From positions 746,501 to 810,500 of the forward strand of contig NZ_NSBU01000007.1 in NCBI RefSeq assembly GCF_002285415.1: a DNA stretch of 64,000 nucleotides, in the 5' to 3' direction. Below the pieces are notes generated by a model, which was not told where the DNA came from, searched no databases, and was given only the letters and a program-made list of their open reading frames with translations. The stretch is from Actibacterium pelagium (GTDB taxonomy: Bacteria; Pseudomonadota; Alphaproteobacteria; Rhodobacterales; Rhodobacteraceae). This document shows, in pieces, positions 54,133 to 64,000 of the stretch; within the stretch, counting starts at the first letter, position 1; each line of letters opens with the position of its first letter. A program made the position numbers and the translations under genes.

Positions 54133-55274
54133 GATTTCACCAAGGTTGCTGTGGCAATGGATGCAATCCCCTCACCGCGGCCGGTAAAGCCTAATTTCTC
54201 TGAAGTCGTCGCTTTGACAGAGACGCGGTCAAGGTCGATGTTCATGGTTTCAGCCAAGGCCTGACGCATGGGTTGGACATGAGGGCCGATCTTGGGTTGT
54301 TCACAAATCAACGTGACATCGCAATTGGTTAGCGTGAAGCCTCGTTCATTGGCTGATGCCACTGCGTGCTTCAAAAAGATGCGGCTGTCCGCGCCTTTCC
54401 ACTGGTCGTCCGAGGGTGGGAAGTGTTTGCCGATATCGCCAAGCCCTAAAGCGCCATAGATAGCGTCGGTCAGTGCATGCATTCCGACATCTGAGTCAGA
54501 GTGACCGTTAAGGCCCTGATCAAAGGGAATGCGCACGCCGCACAGGATCACGTGATCCCCCTCGACGAAACTATGCACATCAAACCCATTGCCGCAGCGA
54601 ATGTCCAAGCCCGCCTCCTGTCTAAGAATTTCTTCGGCCCGGGCGAAGTCTTCGGGCCGGGTGATTTTCAGGTTTCTTTCGTCACCTTCGACGATAGCGA
54701 CGTCAATACCTTGCGCGAGGGCTACCTGCACGTCATCCGCTGCGTTTTGATCCGCCGCCGCATGGGCATTTAAGATAGCGCGACGATGAAACCCCTGTGG
54801 GGTTTGAGCGCGGAACAGTCCGTCACGTGGAACCGAGGTCACGACTTTCCCGCCCGCGCCTTTCCATAGCGCATCGACAACGCCAAGGGCAGGGGCGGCA
54901 CCTACACTGTGCTTTAGCGCCTCTAGCACACGAGTGATGACCTCATTCGATACCAACGGGCGTGCAGCATCATGGATCAGCACTGGATCTGATTCAGAAA
55001 CCGCCTTCAGACCGTTTTGAACCGAAATCGCCCGGGTCGCGCCGCCATTCACGATGGAAACTGCAGAGTGCAAATCGCCAAGAGCTTGCTTGCAAAGGTC
55101 GTGGTCGTCCTTGTGGATGACAAGAACCGTTTGGGAAATCTCGGGATGCCGAAGAAAGCGCCGCACAGTGTGGCGCAAAACAGCCTCGCCGTTCAGCAAT
55201 TGGTATTGCTTAGCAACAGGCCCTCCGGCCCGGGTGCCGCGTCCGGCCGCAACGATGATGGCGGTAGCCTGCAT
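54129..55274 (-). CDS. ispDF: Bifunctional IspD/IspF (MEP pathway)
   Basis: A 381-residue fusion. Residues 1-225 are 2-C-methyl-D-erythritol 4-phosphate cytidylyltransferase (AAGRGTRAGG at 9-18; DAARP near 100). Residues 226-381 are the 2,4-cyclodiphosphate synthase (FDVHSF metal ligands near 234-239; HSDSDVGMHALTDA near 259-272). The fused form is common in alphaproteobacteria. It feeds isoprenoid synthesis and skips the intervening IspE step, encoded elsewhere. AAAGGAAC precedes the ATG. Confidence 0.95.
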   Translation of the reverse strand: MQATAIIVAAGRGTRAGGPVAKQYQLLNGEAVLRHTVRRFLRHPEISQTVLVIHKDDHDLCKQALGDLHSAVSIVNGGATRAISVQNGLKAVSESDPVLIHDAARPLVSNEVITRVLEALKHSVGAAPALGVVDALWKGAGGKVVTSVPRDGLFRAQTPQGFHRRAILNAHAAADQNAADDVQVALAQGIDVAIVEGDERNLKITRPEDFARAEEILRQEAGLDIRCGNGFDVHSFVEGDHVILCGVRIPFDQGLNGHSDSDVGMHALTDAIYGALGLGDIGKHFPPSDDQWKGADSRIFLKHAVASANERGFTLTNCDVTLICEQPKIGPHVQPMRQALAETMNIDLDRVSVKATTSEKLGFTGRGEGIASIATATLVKS

Positions 55275-55458
55275 AGTGTTCCTTTCCCTTGCTTTCCTTT
55301 ACGGTCTGCTTCGCGCATCGGCAAGTTTCCGGAAAAACAGCCCTTTATGCCTAATTTTTGTGCAATTGGTGTCTATTGTTTAAAAATCTGGCGCATGTGA
55401 TTGTTAAGGGTCCGCCGAAGCATTAGTTAGAAGTCCAAACCGCTCAAGGATTAAGCGA

Positions 55459-56442
55459 TTGTCTGTTCAATTTGCAGATATAACTCTAGACCCTCCTGTT
55501 TTATTGGCACCCCTCGCGGGAATCACAGATTTGCCGTTTCGGAATCTGGTCTCTTCGTTCGGTGCGGGGCTGGTTGTGTCTGAAATGGTCGCAAGCCAAG
55601 AATTGGTTCAGGCCAAGCCCGGCGTCCGAGAGCGGGCAGAGCTTGGGTTTGAGGTTGAAAATACCTCGGTCCAACTGGCCGGACGCGAAGCATCGTGGAT
55701 GGCGGAAGCCGCCCGGATGGTCGAAGGCAACGGGGCCCGACTGATTGATATCAACATGGGCTGCCCCGCGAAGAAGGTCGTGAACGGCTATTCCGGGTCT
55801 GCCCTGCTGAAAGACCTAGACCACGCGTTGACCCTGATCGAGGCGGTGGTCGATGCCGTCGACATCCCGGTAACGCTAAAAACCCGTTTGGGTTGGGACG
55901 ACGACCTGCTTAACGCACCCGAACTTGCGCGCCGAGCAGAGGCGGCGGGAATTTCAATGATTACCATACACGGGCGTACACGCTGCCAGTTCTACAAAGG
56001 CCGCGCCGATTGGGCCGCAATCTCGCGCGTGAAGGAAACGGTTGCGATCCCTGTGATCGCGAACGGCGATATCGTTGATGCGGACACAGCGTCGGAAGCC
56101 CTGCAACAGTCTGGCGCCGATGGCGTGATGGTCGGGCGAGGGGCCCAGGGACGGCCTTGGCAACTGGCTGTAATCGCATCAGAGCTTTTTGGCGCGCCGG
56201 ATGTTGATATCCCCAAAGGCAAAGCCTTGGTCGATATGGTTCAGACCCACTACGATGCCATGCTTAACTTTTACGGCGCCGACCTAGGCGGTCGCGTGTC
56301 GCGCAAACATCTGGGTTGGCACATGGACGAAGCTGGCACGCCCGCAGGGCTTCGCCGACTGGTTCTTACCGAAAAGGACCCCGATCGGGTTCTTTCCCTG
56401 ATCAATGACGCAATCCTACAGACCGAAGAGGTGGCTGCTTGA
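55459..56442 (+). CDS. dusB: tRNA-dihydrouridine synthase (NifR3)
   Basis: A 327-residue FMN-dependent enzyme that reduces uridines in tRNA. The catalytic cysteine is C102 in [11 protein letters not shown], with TLKTRLGW and the GRGAQGRPW phosphate-binding region also present. The reading frame starts with TTG 55459, preceded by AAGGA; no ATG lies close by. It is the first gene of the nifR3-ntrB-ntrC unit, the order described in Rhodobacter capsulatus, and its stop overlaps the ntrB start. Confidence 0.93.
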   Translation: MSVQFADITLDPPVLLAPLAGITDLPFRNLVSSFGAGLVVSEMVASQELVQAKPGVRERAELGFEVENTSVQLAGREASWMAEAARMVEGNGARLIDINMGCPAKKVVNGYSGSALLKDLDHALTLIEAVVDAVDIPVTLKTRLGWDDDLLNAPELARRAEAAGISMITIHGRTRCQFYKGRADWAAISRVKETVAIPVIANGDIVDADTASEALQQSGADGVMVGRGAQGRPWQLAVIASELFGAPDVDIPKGKALVDMVQTHYDAMLNFYGADLGGRVSRKHLGWHMDEAGTPAGLRRLVLTEKDPDRVLSLINDAILQTEEVAA

Positions 56443-57524
56443 TGGAAGACTTGTCCAAGAACTCTGTCTGGACCTCTCTCCCGTTGCCCGGTTTCATTAT
56501 TGACGCCGAGGACCGGATCGAGACGATCAACCCGGCGGCCGAACAGTTTACAAACACGTCGCTTAGGGCAGTCCGTGGAGAGCCGATTTGGGACAAGCTT
56601 GCCGTAGATGCGCCGTTGGACGATGCGTTCTCTCGCGTGCGGAGCAATCTCGCTGAGCTTTACATCAATGATGTCGACGTCAGCACCGGGTCGAACCCGC
56701 CCGACCTGTGCAACATTCAGATCGCGCCGCTGGCAGGGTCTGAAGGCAAGGTAATGCTGTTGATCGCGCCGCGGAAAATTGCGGGGCGTTTGAACAGAGC
56801 GTTTTCCCCGAAATCTGCGGCAAAATCTGCGATCGGCATGGCAGAGATGCTGGCCCATGAGATCAAGAACCCCTTGGCCGGTATCACCGGGGCTGCGCAG
56901 CTTCTGTCGATGAACCTGACCCCCGAGGATCGAGAGCTGACTGATTTGATCGTTGCCGAAAGCCGCCGGATCGTGACCCTGCTGGAACAGGTAGAGCAGT
57001 TCGGCAACCTGCGCCCACCAGAACGCAAACCGGTGAACCTGCACGACCTTCTTGATCGCGCACGGAAGTCGGCCATGGTCGGGATCGCGGCGAACATGGA
57101 GATCGTGGAAGACTACGACCCCTCGCTTCCCCCAACTTTCTGGGACGGGGATCAACTGCTTCAGGTGTTCTTAAACCTGATCAAGAACGCCGCGGAAGCG
57201 GCAGGTAAGCAGGGCGGTAAGCTGACCTTGCGTACTTTCTATGATCGAACGCTCCGCATGCGCCGCGCCGATGGTTCACAATCTTATCTGCCGCTACAGG
57301 TAGAGGTCATGGACGACGGTCCGGGCATCCCGCCCGAGATTGTTGGCGAGATTTTTGACCCCTTCGTGTCGGGCAAGGAAAACGGTACAGGGCTTGGACT
57401 GGCCCTTGTTTCAAAAATTATCACCGAAAACGACGGCATGATCGCGGTCGACTCTGTGCCTGGGCGCACGGTGTTCCGCATTTCTTTGCCCGTAGTTCCC
57501 AAGGATTATAAGGAAGAAGCGTAA
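56442..57524 (+). CDS. ntrB: Nitrogen regulation sensor histidine kinase NtrB
   Basis: A 360-residue cytoplasmic kinase/phosphatase: PAS domain (about 10-110), dimerisation domain with phospho-acceptor H139 (LAHEIKNPL), and ATPase domain with the N-box and DDGPGIP and GTGLGLAL motifs. It controls NtrC according to nitrogen status, normally through PII proteins. ATG 56442 overlaps the dusB stop, and its stop overlaps the ntrC start by one base. Confidence 0.95.
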   Translation: MEDLSKNSVWTSLPLPGFIIDAEDRIETINPAAEQFTNTSLRAVRGEPIWDKLAVDAPLDDAFSRVRSNLAELYINDVDVSTGSNPPDLCNIQIAPLAGSEGKVMLLIAPRKIAGRLNRAFSPKSAAKSAIGMAEMLAHEIKNPLAGITGAAQLLSMNLTPEDRELTDLIVAESRRIVTLLEQVEQFGNLRPPERKPVNLHDLLDRARKSAMVGIAANMEIVEDYDPSLPPTFWDGDQLLQVFLNLIKNAAEAAGKQGGKLTLRTFYDRTLRMRRADGSQSYLPLQVEVMDDGPGIPPEIVGEIFDPFVSGKENGTGLGLALVSKIITENDGMIAVDSVPGRTVFRISLPVVPKDYKEEA

Positions 57525-58906
57525 TGGACGGCACGGTACTAGTTGCAGATGACGACCGCACGATCCGCACGGTCCTGACACAGGCTTTGACACGCGCGGG
57601 CTGTAAGGTGCACGCGACCTCTTCTTTGACGACACTGATGCGTTGGGTCGAAGAGGGCAAAGGGGATCTGGTGATCTCGGACGTTGTCATGCCGGACGGA
57701 AACGGGCTTGAGGCGCTGCCGAAGATACTAGAGTCGCGCCCCGGACTGCCAGTAATCGTGATCTCCGCACAGAACACCATCATGACGGCGATTCAGGCGG
57801 CCGAGGCCGAGGCCTATGACTATCTACCGAAGCCTTTTGACCTTCCTGACCTAATGAAACGCGCCGCACGTGCGCTGGAAACCAAGCGCCGATCGAACGT
57901 AGCGCGCGCAGGGGCACGAGGTGAACAAGGCGATCAGGCAGAGCAAAGTGATCTGCCGCTTGTTGGGCGCACCCCGCAGATGCAGGCGCTCTATCGTCTT
58001 GTCGCTCGCGTAATGAACACCGAGTTACCCGTCCTTATTACGGGTGAAAGCGGTACGGGGAAATCTTTGATCGCGAAGGCGATCCACGATTTTTCTGACC
58101 GCAGGAACCTGCCGTTTGTAACAGCAGCGGCCAGTGATCTGCAGGGTATGGATGGACCGTCGGCCCTGATCGCCCGCAGTAAGGGTGGCTCGATCCTATT
58201 TGATGAGGTCAGCGACCTCGACTTGGAAGCACAAGGCCGGATCGTGCGCATGCTGGACAGCTTTGGTGTCAACGCGCCCCGCGTCATGGCCAGCAGCCAG
58301 ACTGATCTTATGTCGCGCATGGAGGCGGGGCAGTTCCGGCAAGACCTGTTCTACCGTCTTGGCGCGGTAACCGTGGCGGTGCCGTCACTGCGCGAACGTG
58401 TCGACGATATCCCGCTTTTGGCCGAACACTTTCTGAACCGCGCAGAGCGTGACGGGCTAAATGCACGCCGGATGTCTGACGAAGCGCTAGAGCTGATCCG
58501 TGCCTACAGTTGGCCGGGCAATGTGCGCCAATTGGAAAACACCATTCGCCGTCTCGCCGTTACCAGTTCGGAAGAACTGATTGGTCGGGCAGAGGTCGAA
58601 GCCGTACTTGGCAACCAACCAGAAATCGAACCGCTCGTCGGTGGGGGCGAAGGTGACAAGCTGTCCGCCTCTGTCGCCAAACACCTGCGCAGATACTTCG
58701 ATCTGCATGGCGGAGTGTTGCCGCCGGCGGGTCTTTATGGGCGCATCTTGAAAGAGGTCGAGCTTCCGCTGATAGAGATCGCATTGGACGCCACAGGCGG
58801 TAATCAGGCGAAATGCGCGGATCTTCTGGGCATTAACCGAAATACCCTGCGTAAGAAGATCACCGAACTCGATATTCGCGTGACACGCCGCCGCAAGTTG
58901 ATGTAA
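57524..58906 (+). CDS. ntrC: Nitrogen regulation response regulator NtrC (lacks GAFTGA)
   Basis: A 460-residue regulator with a receiver domain (phospho-acceptor D53), AAA+ domain (Walker A GESGTGKS about 176-183) and a Fis-type C-terminal HTH ([20 protein letters not shown]). The stretch between Walker A and Walker B (DNA about 58110-58205) is shortened and has no GAFTGA loop, the sigma-54 contact. That matches Rhodobacter capsulatus NtrC, which is known to activate sigma-70 promoters. Expected to control ammonium uptake and glutamine synthesis genes. Confidence 0.95.
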   Translation: MDGTVLVADDDRTIRTVLTQALTRAGCKVHATSSLTTLMRWVEEGKGDLVISDVVMPDGNGLEALPKILESRPGLPVIVISAQNTIMTAIQAAEAEAYDYLPKPFDLPDLMKRAARALETKRRSNVARAGARGEQGDQAEQSDLPLVGRTPQMQALYRLVARVMNTELPVLITGESGTGKSLIAKAIHDFSDRRNLPFVTAAASDLQGMDGPSALIARSKGGSILFDEVSDLDLEAQGRIVRMLDSFGVNAPRVMASSQTDLMSRMEAGQFRQDLFYRLGAVTVAVPSLRERVDDIPLLAEHFLNRAERDGLNARRMSDEALELIRAYSWPGNVRQLENTIRRLAVTSSEELIGRAEVEAVLGNQPEIEPLVGGGEGDKLSASVAKHLRRYFDLHGGVLPPAGLYGRILKEVELPLIEIALDATGGNQAKCADLLGINRNTLRKKITELDIRVTRRRKLM

Positions 58907-58909
58907 AAC

Positions 58910-58931
58910 CGCCACAGGTTGGGGCGTTTTT
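58910..58931 (+). terminator. Possible weak terminator between ntrC and ntrY
   Basis: A short CGCC/GGCG stem (58910-58913 and 58923-58926) followed by TTTTT directly after the ntrC stop. The stem is only 4 bp, so partial termination between the ntrBC and ntrYX halves is the most that can be claimed. Confidence 0.35.
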
Positions 58932-58997
58932 GTTTCATTCTTGTCACAACCTAAAGGGCGGTAAGCTGCGCAAAGCAGCAAAATCACGAGGCACGCA

Positions 58998-61262
58998 GTG
59001 GTCAATTATGCGCGTAGCGCAACTTGGGAAAGGCTAAGCAAGCTGCGACGTCAGCGGCGGGTTCAAAACCTTGCGACGCTGTTTCTTGTACTGGCAGGCC
59101 CCGTGCTGGCGATCACCACACTTTTGATGCTTGGCCCCTTCGATATGGGGGCGAACTCTCCGTATCTGCGGCTGACGCTTCTTGCCGATCTTGTCTATGT
59201 CCTCGTCGTTGCTGCGCTGGTGATCTACCGCGTCGGCAGCCTTGTTTCCGCCCGCCGCCGACAATCCGCCGGGTCCAGACTTCACCTAAGACTTAGCGGC
59301 GTTTTTGCCGCCATCGCGTTGATCCCGGCTGTTTTGGTCGCCGTCTTTGCCGGCTTGACCGTGAACACCGGGCTTGAGGGCTGGTTTTCGGACCGGGTGC
59401 GCCAAGTTGTTGGCGCGTCATTAGCGGCAGCTGAAGCTTACGAGACCGAACAGCGCGTCGACCTTATAGAAGATGCCGAGGCCTTGGCACGCTTTCTGGA
59501 CACAGCCCAACGCGCGCGCGGATTCCTAGATAGCGGAGACACCCGTCAGCTTCTTGCGCAAGGGCAGGCGCAAATTCAACGGGGCTTGAAAGAGGCCTAT
59601 ATCATCAATGGGTCTTCAGAGCTGCTAATTCGGGGCAACCGGTCCTATTTGTTCGATTACGAGGCGCCCAGTCCGGATCAGATCACGGCTGCTGACAGTG
59701 GCGAAACCCTGATCATCGAAGATTGGGAAAACAACGAATTTCGTGCTCTTTTGAAGCTGAACGGATTTGCGGATTCCTTTCTTTATGTCGCCAGAGAAGT
59801 CGATGGTTCGATCCTTACGCTTCTGGACGACACACAAGAATCCGCGCGGCTCTATCAACAGTTGGAAAACGAACGCGGTCGGTTGTTGTTCGAATTCAGC
59901 CTTCTTTATATCGGGTTTGCTGTGATCCTTATCCTTGCCGCGGTCTGGTCGGGTCTATGGTTTGCCGAGCGCCTGTCGCAACCTGTCGGACGACTGGCCG
60001 GGGCTGCACAACGCGTTGGGGCAGGGGATTTCGATATTCACGTCCGCGAAGATGGTGGCGACGATGAGATCGCCATGCTTGGCCGTGTCTTCAACCAAAT
60101 GACGGGTCAGCTGAAGCTTCAGCGTGATGCGTTGCTGGACAACACGCGTCAGATCGAAAACCGCCGTCGTTTGTTTGACAGTGTTCTGGGGTCTGTGTCG
60201 GCCGGCGTTGTCGGATTGGATGAAGAAGGTCGGATTGACTTCATGAACCGCTCAGCGCTGCGACTTTTGATGCTGGGTGACGACGATTGTCATGGCGAGC
60301 TGCTGGATGACGTCGTGCCAGAATTCACACCGCTGCTTGAACGGTTGCCAGACGCCCGACGCGCCACAGTTCAGGAAGAAGTCAAACTGGCCCGCGGTGG
60401 CAAGATGGAAAACTTACTGGTTCGCGCGTCGACCCGCCGGAACCCGGAAGGAGAGCCCGAAGGTACCGTGGTGGCCTTTGACGATGTGACCGACTTGGTT
60501 TCGGCGCAACGGATGGCTGCCTGGGGCGACGTGGCCCGCCGGATTGCCCACGAAATCAAGAACCCGCTAACACCGATTCAATTGTCCGCAGAGCGCGTTA
60601 AACGCAAGTTCAGACCATTGGTGGGCGATCAATCCGACAGTCTTGATCAATACACTGATGTCATCATCCGCCAGACGAACGATCTGAGACGTATCGTCGA
60701 CGAATTCTCGAAATTCGCACGCATGCCGGATCCGGAAATGCAGCTGCTTGATCTGGCCTCTACGCTTCGCGACGCAGTTCTATTGCAAGAAAACGGGCAA
60801 CCGGATGTTACATTCGTCACGGATATTCCGGATCAGCAGGTTTGTTCCAATGCCGACAGTGGAATGATGACACAGGCCTTTACCAACTTGATTAAGAATG
60901 CTGGCGAAGCAATTGAATCTAAATTGGAAAAGGACCCAGAGGCTAACTTTACCCCAGCCATACATGTGACCATGAAAGTTGATGGAGAAGACGCTGTTAT
61001 CCAAATCGCTGACAATGGTATCGGTCTGCCTGAAGACCGTGCGCGTCTTTTCGAGCCATATATGACGACCCGCGAAAAGGGCACGGGGCTGGGTTTGCCG
61101 ATTGTGAAAAAGATTATCGAGGAACACGGGGGCCAATTGGTTTTGCTGGACGCCCCGGTATTTGAAGGAAACGACCACTTCGGCGCGATGGCCGAAATAA
61201 GGTTGCCCGTGGTGCGCAATATCGCACCCAGAGCAGAGCAGATGAGAGACACGGACCAATGA
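58998..61262 (+). CDS. ntrY: Nitrogen regulation sensor histidine kinase NtrY
   Basis: A 754-residue membrane sensor kinase. Three or more membrane segments lie in the first 120 residues, another near 300-320 after a periplasmic domain, then a HAMP linker, PAS domain, HisKA ([20 protein letters not shown], phospho-His near 516) and HATPase domain (ADNGIGLPED, GTGLGLPIVKK). It starts with GTG 58998 after ACGAGG. It pairs with NtrX; in Rhodobacterales this pair affects nitrogen and redox/envelope functions. The stop overlaps ntrX by 4 bp. Confidence 0.94.
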   Translation: MVNYARSATWERLSKLRRQRRVQNLATLFLVLAGPVLAITTLLMLGPFDMGANSPYLRLTLLADLVYVLVVAALVIYRVGSLVSARRRQSAGSRLHLRLSGVFAAIALIPAVLVAVFAGLTVNTGLEGWFSDRVRQVVGASLAAAEAYETEQRVDLIEDAEALARFLDTAQRARGFLDSGDTRQLLAQGQAQIQRGLKEAYIINGSSELLIRGNRSYLFDYEAPSPDQITAADSGETLIIEDWENNEFRALLKLNGFADSFLYVAREVDGSILTLLDDTQESARLYQQLENERGRLLFEFSLLYIGFAVILILAAVWSGLWFAERLSQPVGRLAGAAQRVGAGDFDIHVREDGGDDEIAMLGRVFNQMTGQLKLQRDALLDNTRQIENRRRLFDSVLGSVSAGVVGLDEEGRIDFMNRSALRLLMLGDDDCHGELLDDVVPEFTPLLERLPDARRATVQEEVKLARGGKMENLLVRASTRRNPEGEPEGTVVAFDDVTDLVSAQRMAAWGDVARRIAHEIKNPLTPIQLSAERVKRKFRPLVGDQSDSLDQYTDVIIRQTNDLRRIVDEFSKFARMPDPEMQLLDLASTLRDAVLLQENGQPDVTFVTDIPDQQVCSNADSGMMTQAFTNLIKNAGEAIESKLEKDPEANFTPAIHVTMKVDGEDAVIQIADNGIGLPEDRARLFEPYMTTREKGTGLGLPIVKKIIEEHGGQLVLLDAPVFEGNDHFGAMAEIRLPVVRNIAPRAEQMRDTDQ

Positions 61263-62665
61263 GCGATATTCTGATTGTAGATGACGAAAAAGACATTCGG
61301 GAACTGATCTCGGATATCCTGATCGACGAAGGCTTCACTACGCGGCTTGCGGCGAATTCGGATGAATGCATGTCCGAAATCAAGGCAGAGGCACCCGCGC
61401 TGATGATCCTGGATATCTGGCTAAAGGACAGCCAGATGGACGGAATTGATATTCTGTCCACCGTCAAGCGCGATAAACCGGAAATTCCGATTATCATCAT
61501 CTCGGGGCACGGGAATATCGAAATCGCTGTGGCTGCGATCAAGCAGGGGGCCTATGACTTCATTGAGAAGCCGTTCAATATTGATCAGCTGCTTGTGGTG
61601 ATTAATCGTGCGATGGAAGCCTCGAAACTGCGTCGCGAGAATACCGAACTGCGCCGGAAAGAAGTCAGCAACACCGAAATGATCGGTTCAAGCTCGGCCT
61701 TTAAGATTTTGAAATCGCAGCTGGAAAAGGTTACACGGTCTAATGGTCGTGTCATGCTCACCGGTCCATCTGGCTGCGGGAAAGAAGTCGCTGCACGGTT
61801 CATCCATCAGGAATCTGATCGTAGTGTAGCCCCGTTCGTTGTGGTGAACTGCGCCAGTATCGAACCAGACCGTATGGAAGAGCTTTTGTTTGGCCGTGAA
61901 GGGGCCGATAAGGCAATTGAAGCGGGGCTGTTAGAGCAAGCCAACGGTGGCATCGTCTATTTTGACGAAGTTGGGGATATGCCTCTTGGGACCCAGTCCA
62001 AAATTCTGCGCGTTCTCGTCGATCAACAGTTTCAACGTTCTGGCGGAACAGAAAAGGTGCGCGTGGATGTCCGCGTGCTGTCCAGCACCAGCAAGAACCT
62101 TCCTTCGTTGATCGAGGCCGGTCAATTCCGGGAAGAACTTTACCATCGCCTGAACGTAGTACCGATTGCAGTTCCATCTTTGGAAGAGCGTCGTGAGGAC
62201 ATCCCTGAACTGGCCCGACATTTCATCGCAGATTTCAACAGGACACAGGGTCTGGCTGAACGCGCGATGGGGCAAGAGGCCGAAGCACTTCTGCAAACCA
62301 TGAAATGGCCCGGAAATATTCGTCAGCTCAAGAATATGATCGAACAGTTGTTGATTTTGGGCGATGGGACAAACGAGATCTCGGCGGCAGAACTGCCTGC
62401 CCAGAAGGGGCAGAATGCCGGGGAAGAGGTCACCTTGTCGGCCGCTGTTGCGTCGCTTCCGCTGCGCGAGGCGCGTGAAGTATTTGAACGGGAATACCTG
62501 CTGTCTCAGATCAACCGGTTCGGCGGCAATATCAGCCGTACCGCGACCTTCGTTGGGATGGAACGGTCTGCCTTGCACCGTAAACTGAAATCGTTGGGCG
62601 TTGTCACCTCAACGAAGTCCGGGGCACGTGTTGCAGAGGTGCAAGCAGAGACAGCGTCGGATTGA
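61259..62665 (+). CDS. ntrX: Nitrogen regulation response regulator NtrX (no canonical GAFTGA)
   Basis: A 468-residue regulator: receiver domain with phospho-acceptor D52 in the NtrX-typical ILDIWLKDS context, AAA+ domain (GPSGCGKE near 166-173), and Fis-type HTH. Where sigma-54 activators carry GAFTGA after ELLFG, this protein reads REGADKAIEAGLLEQ (DNA about 61890-61935), so sigma-54 activation is doubtful. It is the partner of NtrY. trkA follows after 56 bases. Confidence 0.94.
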   Translation: MSDILIVDDEKDIRELISDILIDEGFTTRLAANSDECMSEIKAEAPALMILDIWLKDSQMDGIDILSTVKRDKPEIPIIIISGHGNIEIAVAAIKQGAYDFIEKPFNIDQLLVVINRAMEASKLRRENTELRRKEVSNTEMIGSSSAFKILKSQLEKVTRSNGRVMLTGPSGCGKEVAARFIHQESDRSVAPFVVVNCASIEPDRMEELLFGREGADKAIEAGLLEQANGGIVYFDEVGDMPLGTQSKILRVLVDQQFQRSGGTEKVRVDVRVLSSTSKNLPSLIEAGQFREELYHRLNVVPIAVPSLEERREDIPELARHFIADFNRTQGLAERAMGQEAEALLQTMKWPGNIRQLKNMIEQLLILGDGTNEISAAELPAQKGQNAGEEVTLSAAVASLPLREAREVFEREYLLSQINRFGGNISRTATFVGMERSALHRKLKSLGVVTSTKSGARVAEVQAETASD

Positions 62666-62721
62666 CCATCAGCGTCCCATCTGCAAAGGATGGGGCCTGT
62701 TGAATAGCCACGGGCGGTTGG

Positions 62722-64000
62722 ATGAAAGTCATTATTTGCGGGGCCGGTCAGGTCGGCTGGCAGATCGCGCGCCATTTGGCCAGCGAGAAGAACGACGTCA
62801 CAGTTGTCGACAACAACGCCGCTTTGGTGCGCCGGGCGACCGATGCGCTTGACGTGCGCGGTATTGCTGGATTTGCGTCCTATCCTGACATTCTGGACAA
62901 AGCAGGTGCGCGCGACGCTGATATGATTATCGCTGCCACCCATTCTGACGAGGTGAACATGGTCACCTGTCAGGTGGCGCATTCCGTTTTTGCCATTCCG
63001 CGAAAGATCGCGCGTTTGCGTGCTCAAAGCTATCTGACCGCTATCTATTCAGACCTATATCGCCGCGACCACATGCCGATTGATGTGTTGATCAGCCCCG
63101 AACGGGAAGTGGCAGAGGCTGCGCTACAGCGACTGGATGCCCCTGCATCCTTTGATATTGAAAAGTTTCTTGATGGCCATGGGCGCCTTATGGGTGTCGA
63201 TCTGGAGCCGGATTGCCCGGTTCTGAACACACCTCTACGCCAATTGACGGACCTGTTCTCAACACTTCAATCCATCGTTGTCGGAATTCGTCGCGAAGGA
63301 ACTTTGTTCGCCCCGGAGCCGGGCGATCAGCTTTTCGCTGGCGATCAGGTCTATGTGTTCTGTGAAGATAAAGACGTAAACCGCACGCTGGAAATCTTTG
63401 GCAAGACGATCCGTAAACAGGAACGTGTTGTGATCATCGGCGGCGGCAACGTCGGCCTGGCGGTCGCTGAAGAGCTTGAGAAGCGCACAAAGCGTATTCG
63501 CGCGAAGGTGATCGAGCACAATCGAGAACAGGCCGAGGCCGCCGCAGAGTTGCTGGAAAAAACGATTGTTCTTGCTGGCGACGGCTTGAATATCGACCTG
63601 TTACGTGAGGCGAATATTCAAAACGCCGATGCGGTTCTGGCTGTGACCTCGGACGACAAGACGAACATGCTGATAGCCGTTCGGGCGAAATCAATGGGCT
63701 GTAAAATGGCGATCAGCCTTGTGAACGACCCGACATTGGTTCCCATGATGGCACCACTGAATATCGATGCCTATATCAACCCGCGTTCGACTACAGTCAG
63801 TTCGATCTTGCGCCACATTCGCCATGGTCGGGTACGCGGTGTCTATTCAATCGGGGACGCAGAGGCCGAGGTAATCGAGGCGCAGGTTCTGTCGACCTCA
63901 CCGATGTCCGGCAAGAAGATCCGGGACATTCCCTTCCCAGAGGGCGTCTTGGTTGGCGGCGTATTGAAAGACGGCAAATATCATCGCCCCAGTGGGGGTC
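62722..64000 (+). CDS. trkA: Trk system potassium uptake protein TrkA (partial, 3' end outside window)
   Basis: The first 426 residues of the peripheral K+ transport regulator are visible, out of about 458 expected. Two Rossmann nucleotide-binding domains appear in tandem: GAGQVGWQIARHL (7-19) and GGGNVGLAVAEELE (about 240-253), each followed by a TrkA-C domain. It binds NAD(H)/ATP and gates TrkH/TrkG. The ntrYX-trkA order is common in Rhodobacterales. Confidence 0.94.
   Translation, partial: MKVIICGAGQVGWQIARHLASEKNDVTVVDNNAALVRRATDALDVRGIAGFASYPDILDKAGARDADMIIAATHSDEVNMVTCQVAHSVFAIPRKIARLRAQSYLTAIYSDLYRRDHMPIDVLISPEREVAEAALQRLDAPASFDIEKFLDGHGRLMGVDLEPDCPVLNTPLRQLTDLFSTLQSIVVGIRREGTLFAPEPGDQLFAGDQVYVFCEDKDVNRTLEIFGKTIRKQERVVIIGGGNVGLAVAEELEKRTKRIRAKVIEHNREQAEAAAELLEKTIVLAGDGLNIDLLREANIQNADAVLAVTSDDKTNMLIAVRAKSMGCKMAISLVNDPTLVPMMAPLNIDAYINPRSTTVSSILRHIRHGRVRGVYSIGDAEAEVIEAQVLSTSPMSGKKIRDIPFPEGVLVGGVLKDGKYHRPSGG

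Overview
The window looks like the chromosome of a marine Rhodobacterales (Roseobacter-group) alphaproteobacterium. The pointers are the order nifR3/dusB-ntrB-ntrC-ntrY-ntrX-trkA, a fused ispDF gene, many solute-binding-protein transporters (two TRAP and three ABC systems) and several tetrahydrofolate (THF)-linked demethylases. I see no rRNA, tRNA, insertion sequence, prophage or CRISPR array, and no gene-free stretch longer than 300 bases.

Layout. (1) 1-9489, minus strand: one apparent operon reading N-formylglutamate amidohydrolase-family enzyme, TRAP transporter (Q, M, P), glutamine-synthetase-like ligase, aldehyde dehydrogenase, iron alcohol dehydrogenase, PotD-like binding protein, PotA-like ATPase (cut by the window edge). 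It diverges from an RpiR-type regulator across a perfect 14-bp inverted repeat. The enzyme set fits import of an amine or amino alcohol, gamma-glutamylation, oxidation and release. (2) 10624-23191: a DeoR regulator and a catabolic block in which two FAD/GcvT N-demethylases, each beside a choline-kinase-like kinase, flank a glycine-betaine-type ABC transporter and an inositol-phosphatase-family enzyme. (3) 23373-34831: an AraC regulator divergent from a long operon: aldehyde dehydrogenase, branched-chain-type ABC transporter (LivJHMGF), a second aldehyde dehydrogenase, a coniferyl-alcohol-dehydrogenase-like SDR and a flotillin, ending in a strong terminator. (4) 34906-43427: a GntR regulator, a LigM/DesA-like aromatic O-demethylase with its own TRAP transporter on the minus strand, and an extradiol dioxygenase, a MetF-like reductase and an MFS transporter on the plus strand. 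Identical ATGTATACAT boxes lie in front of both arms. (5) 43600-55274: mostly housekeeping genes: sugar kinase, phosphoglucomutase, lipA, an outer-membrane barrel, a cytochrome c pair with a LysR regulator, hpt, a RatA/COQ10-like protein, an ammonium transporter, pncC, pgpA, ispDF. (6) 55459-64000: the nitrogen-control operon dusB-ntrBC-ntrYX and the start of trkA.

How it fits together: regions 2 and 4 both deliver one-carbon units to THF, from N-methyl groups (GcvT domains) and from aryl O-methyl groups (LigM-like), and a MetF-like enzyme next door could process the methyl-THF. Region 3 could oxidise lignin-type alcohols and aldehydes to the methoxylated acids used in region 4. Region 1 would release nitrogen from amines, and the nitrogen regulators are in region 6. 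The pathway assignments are inferences from families and gene order.
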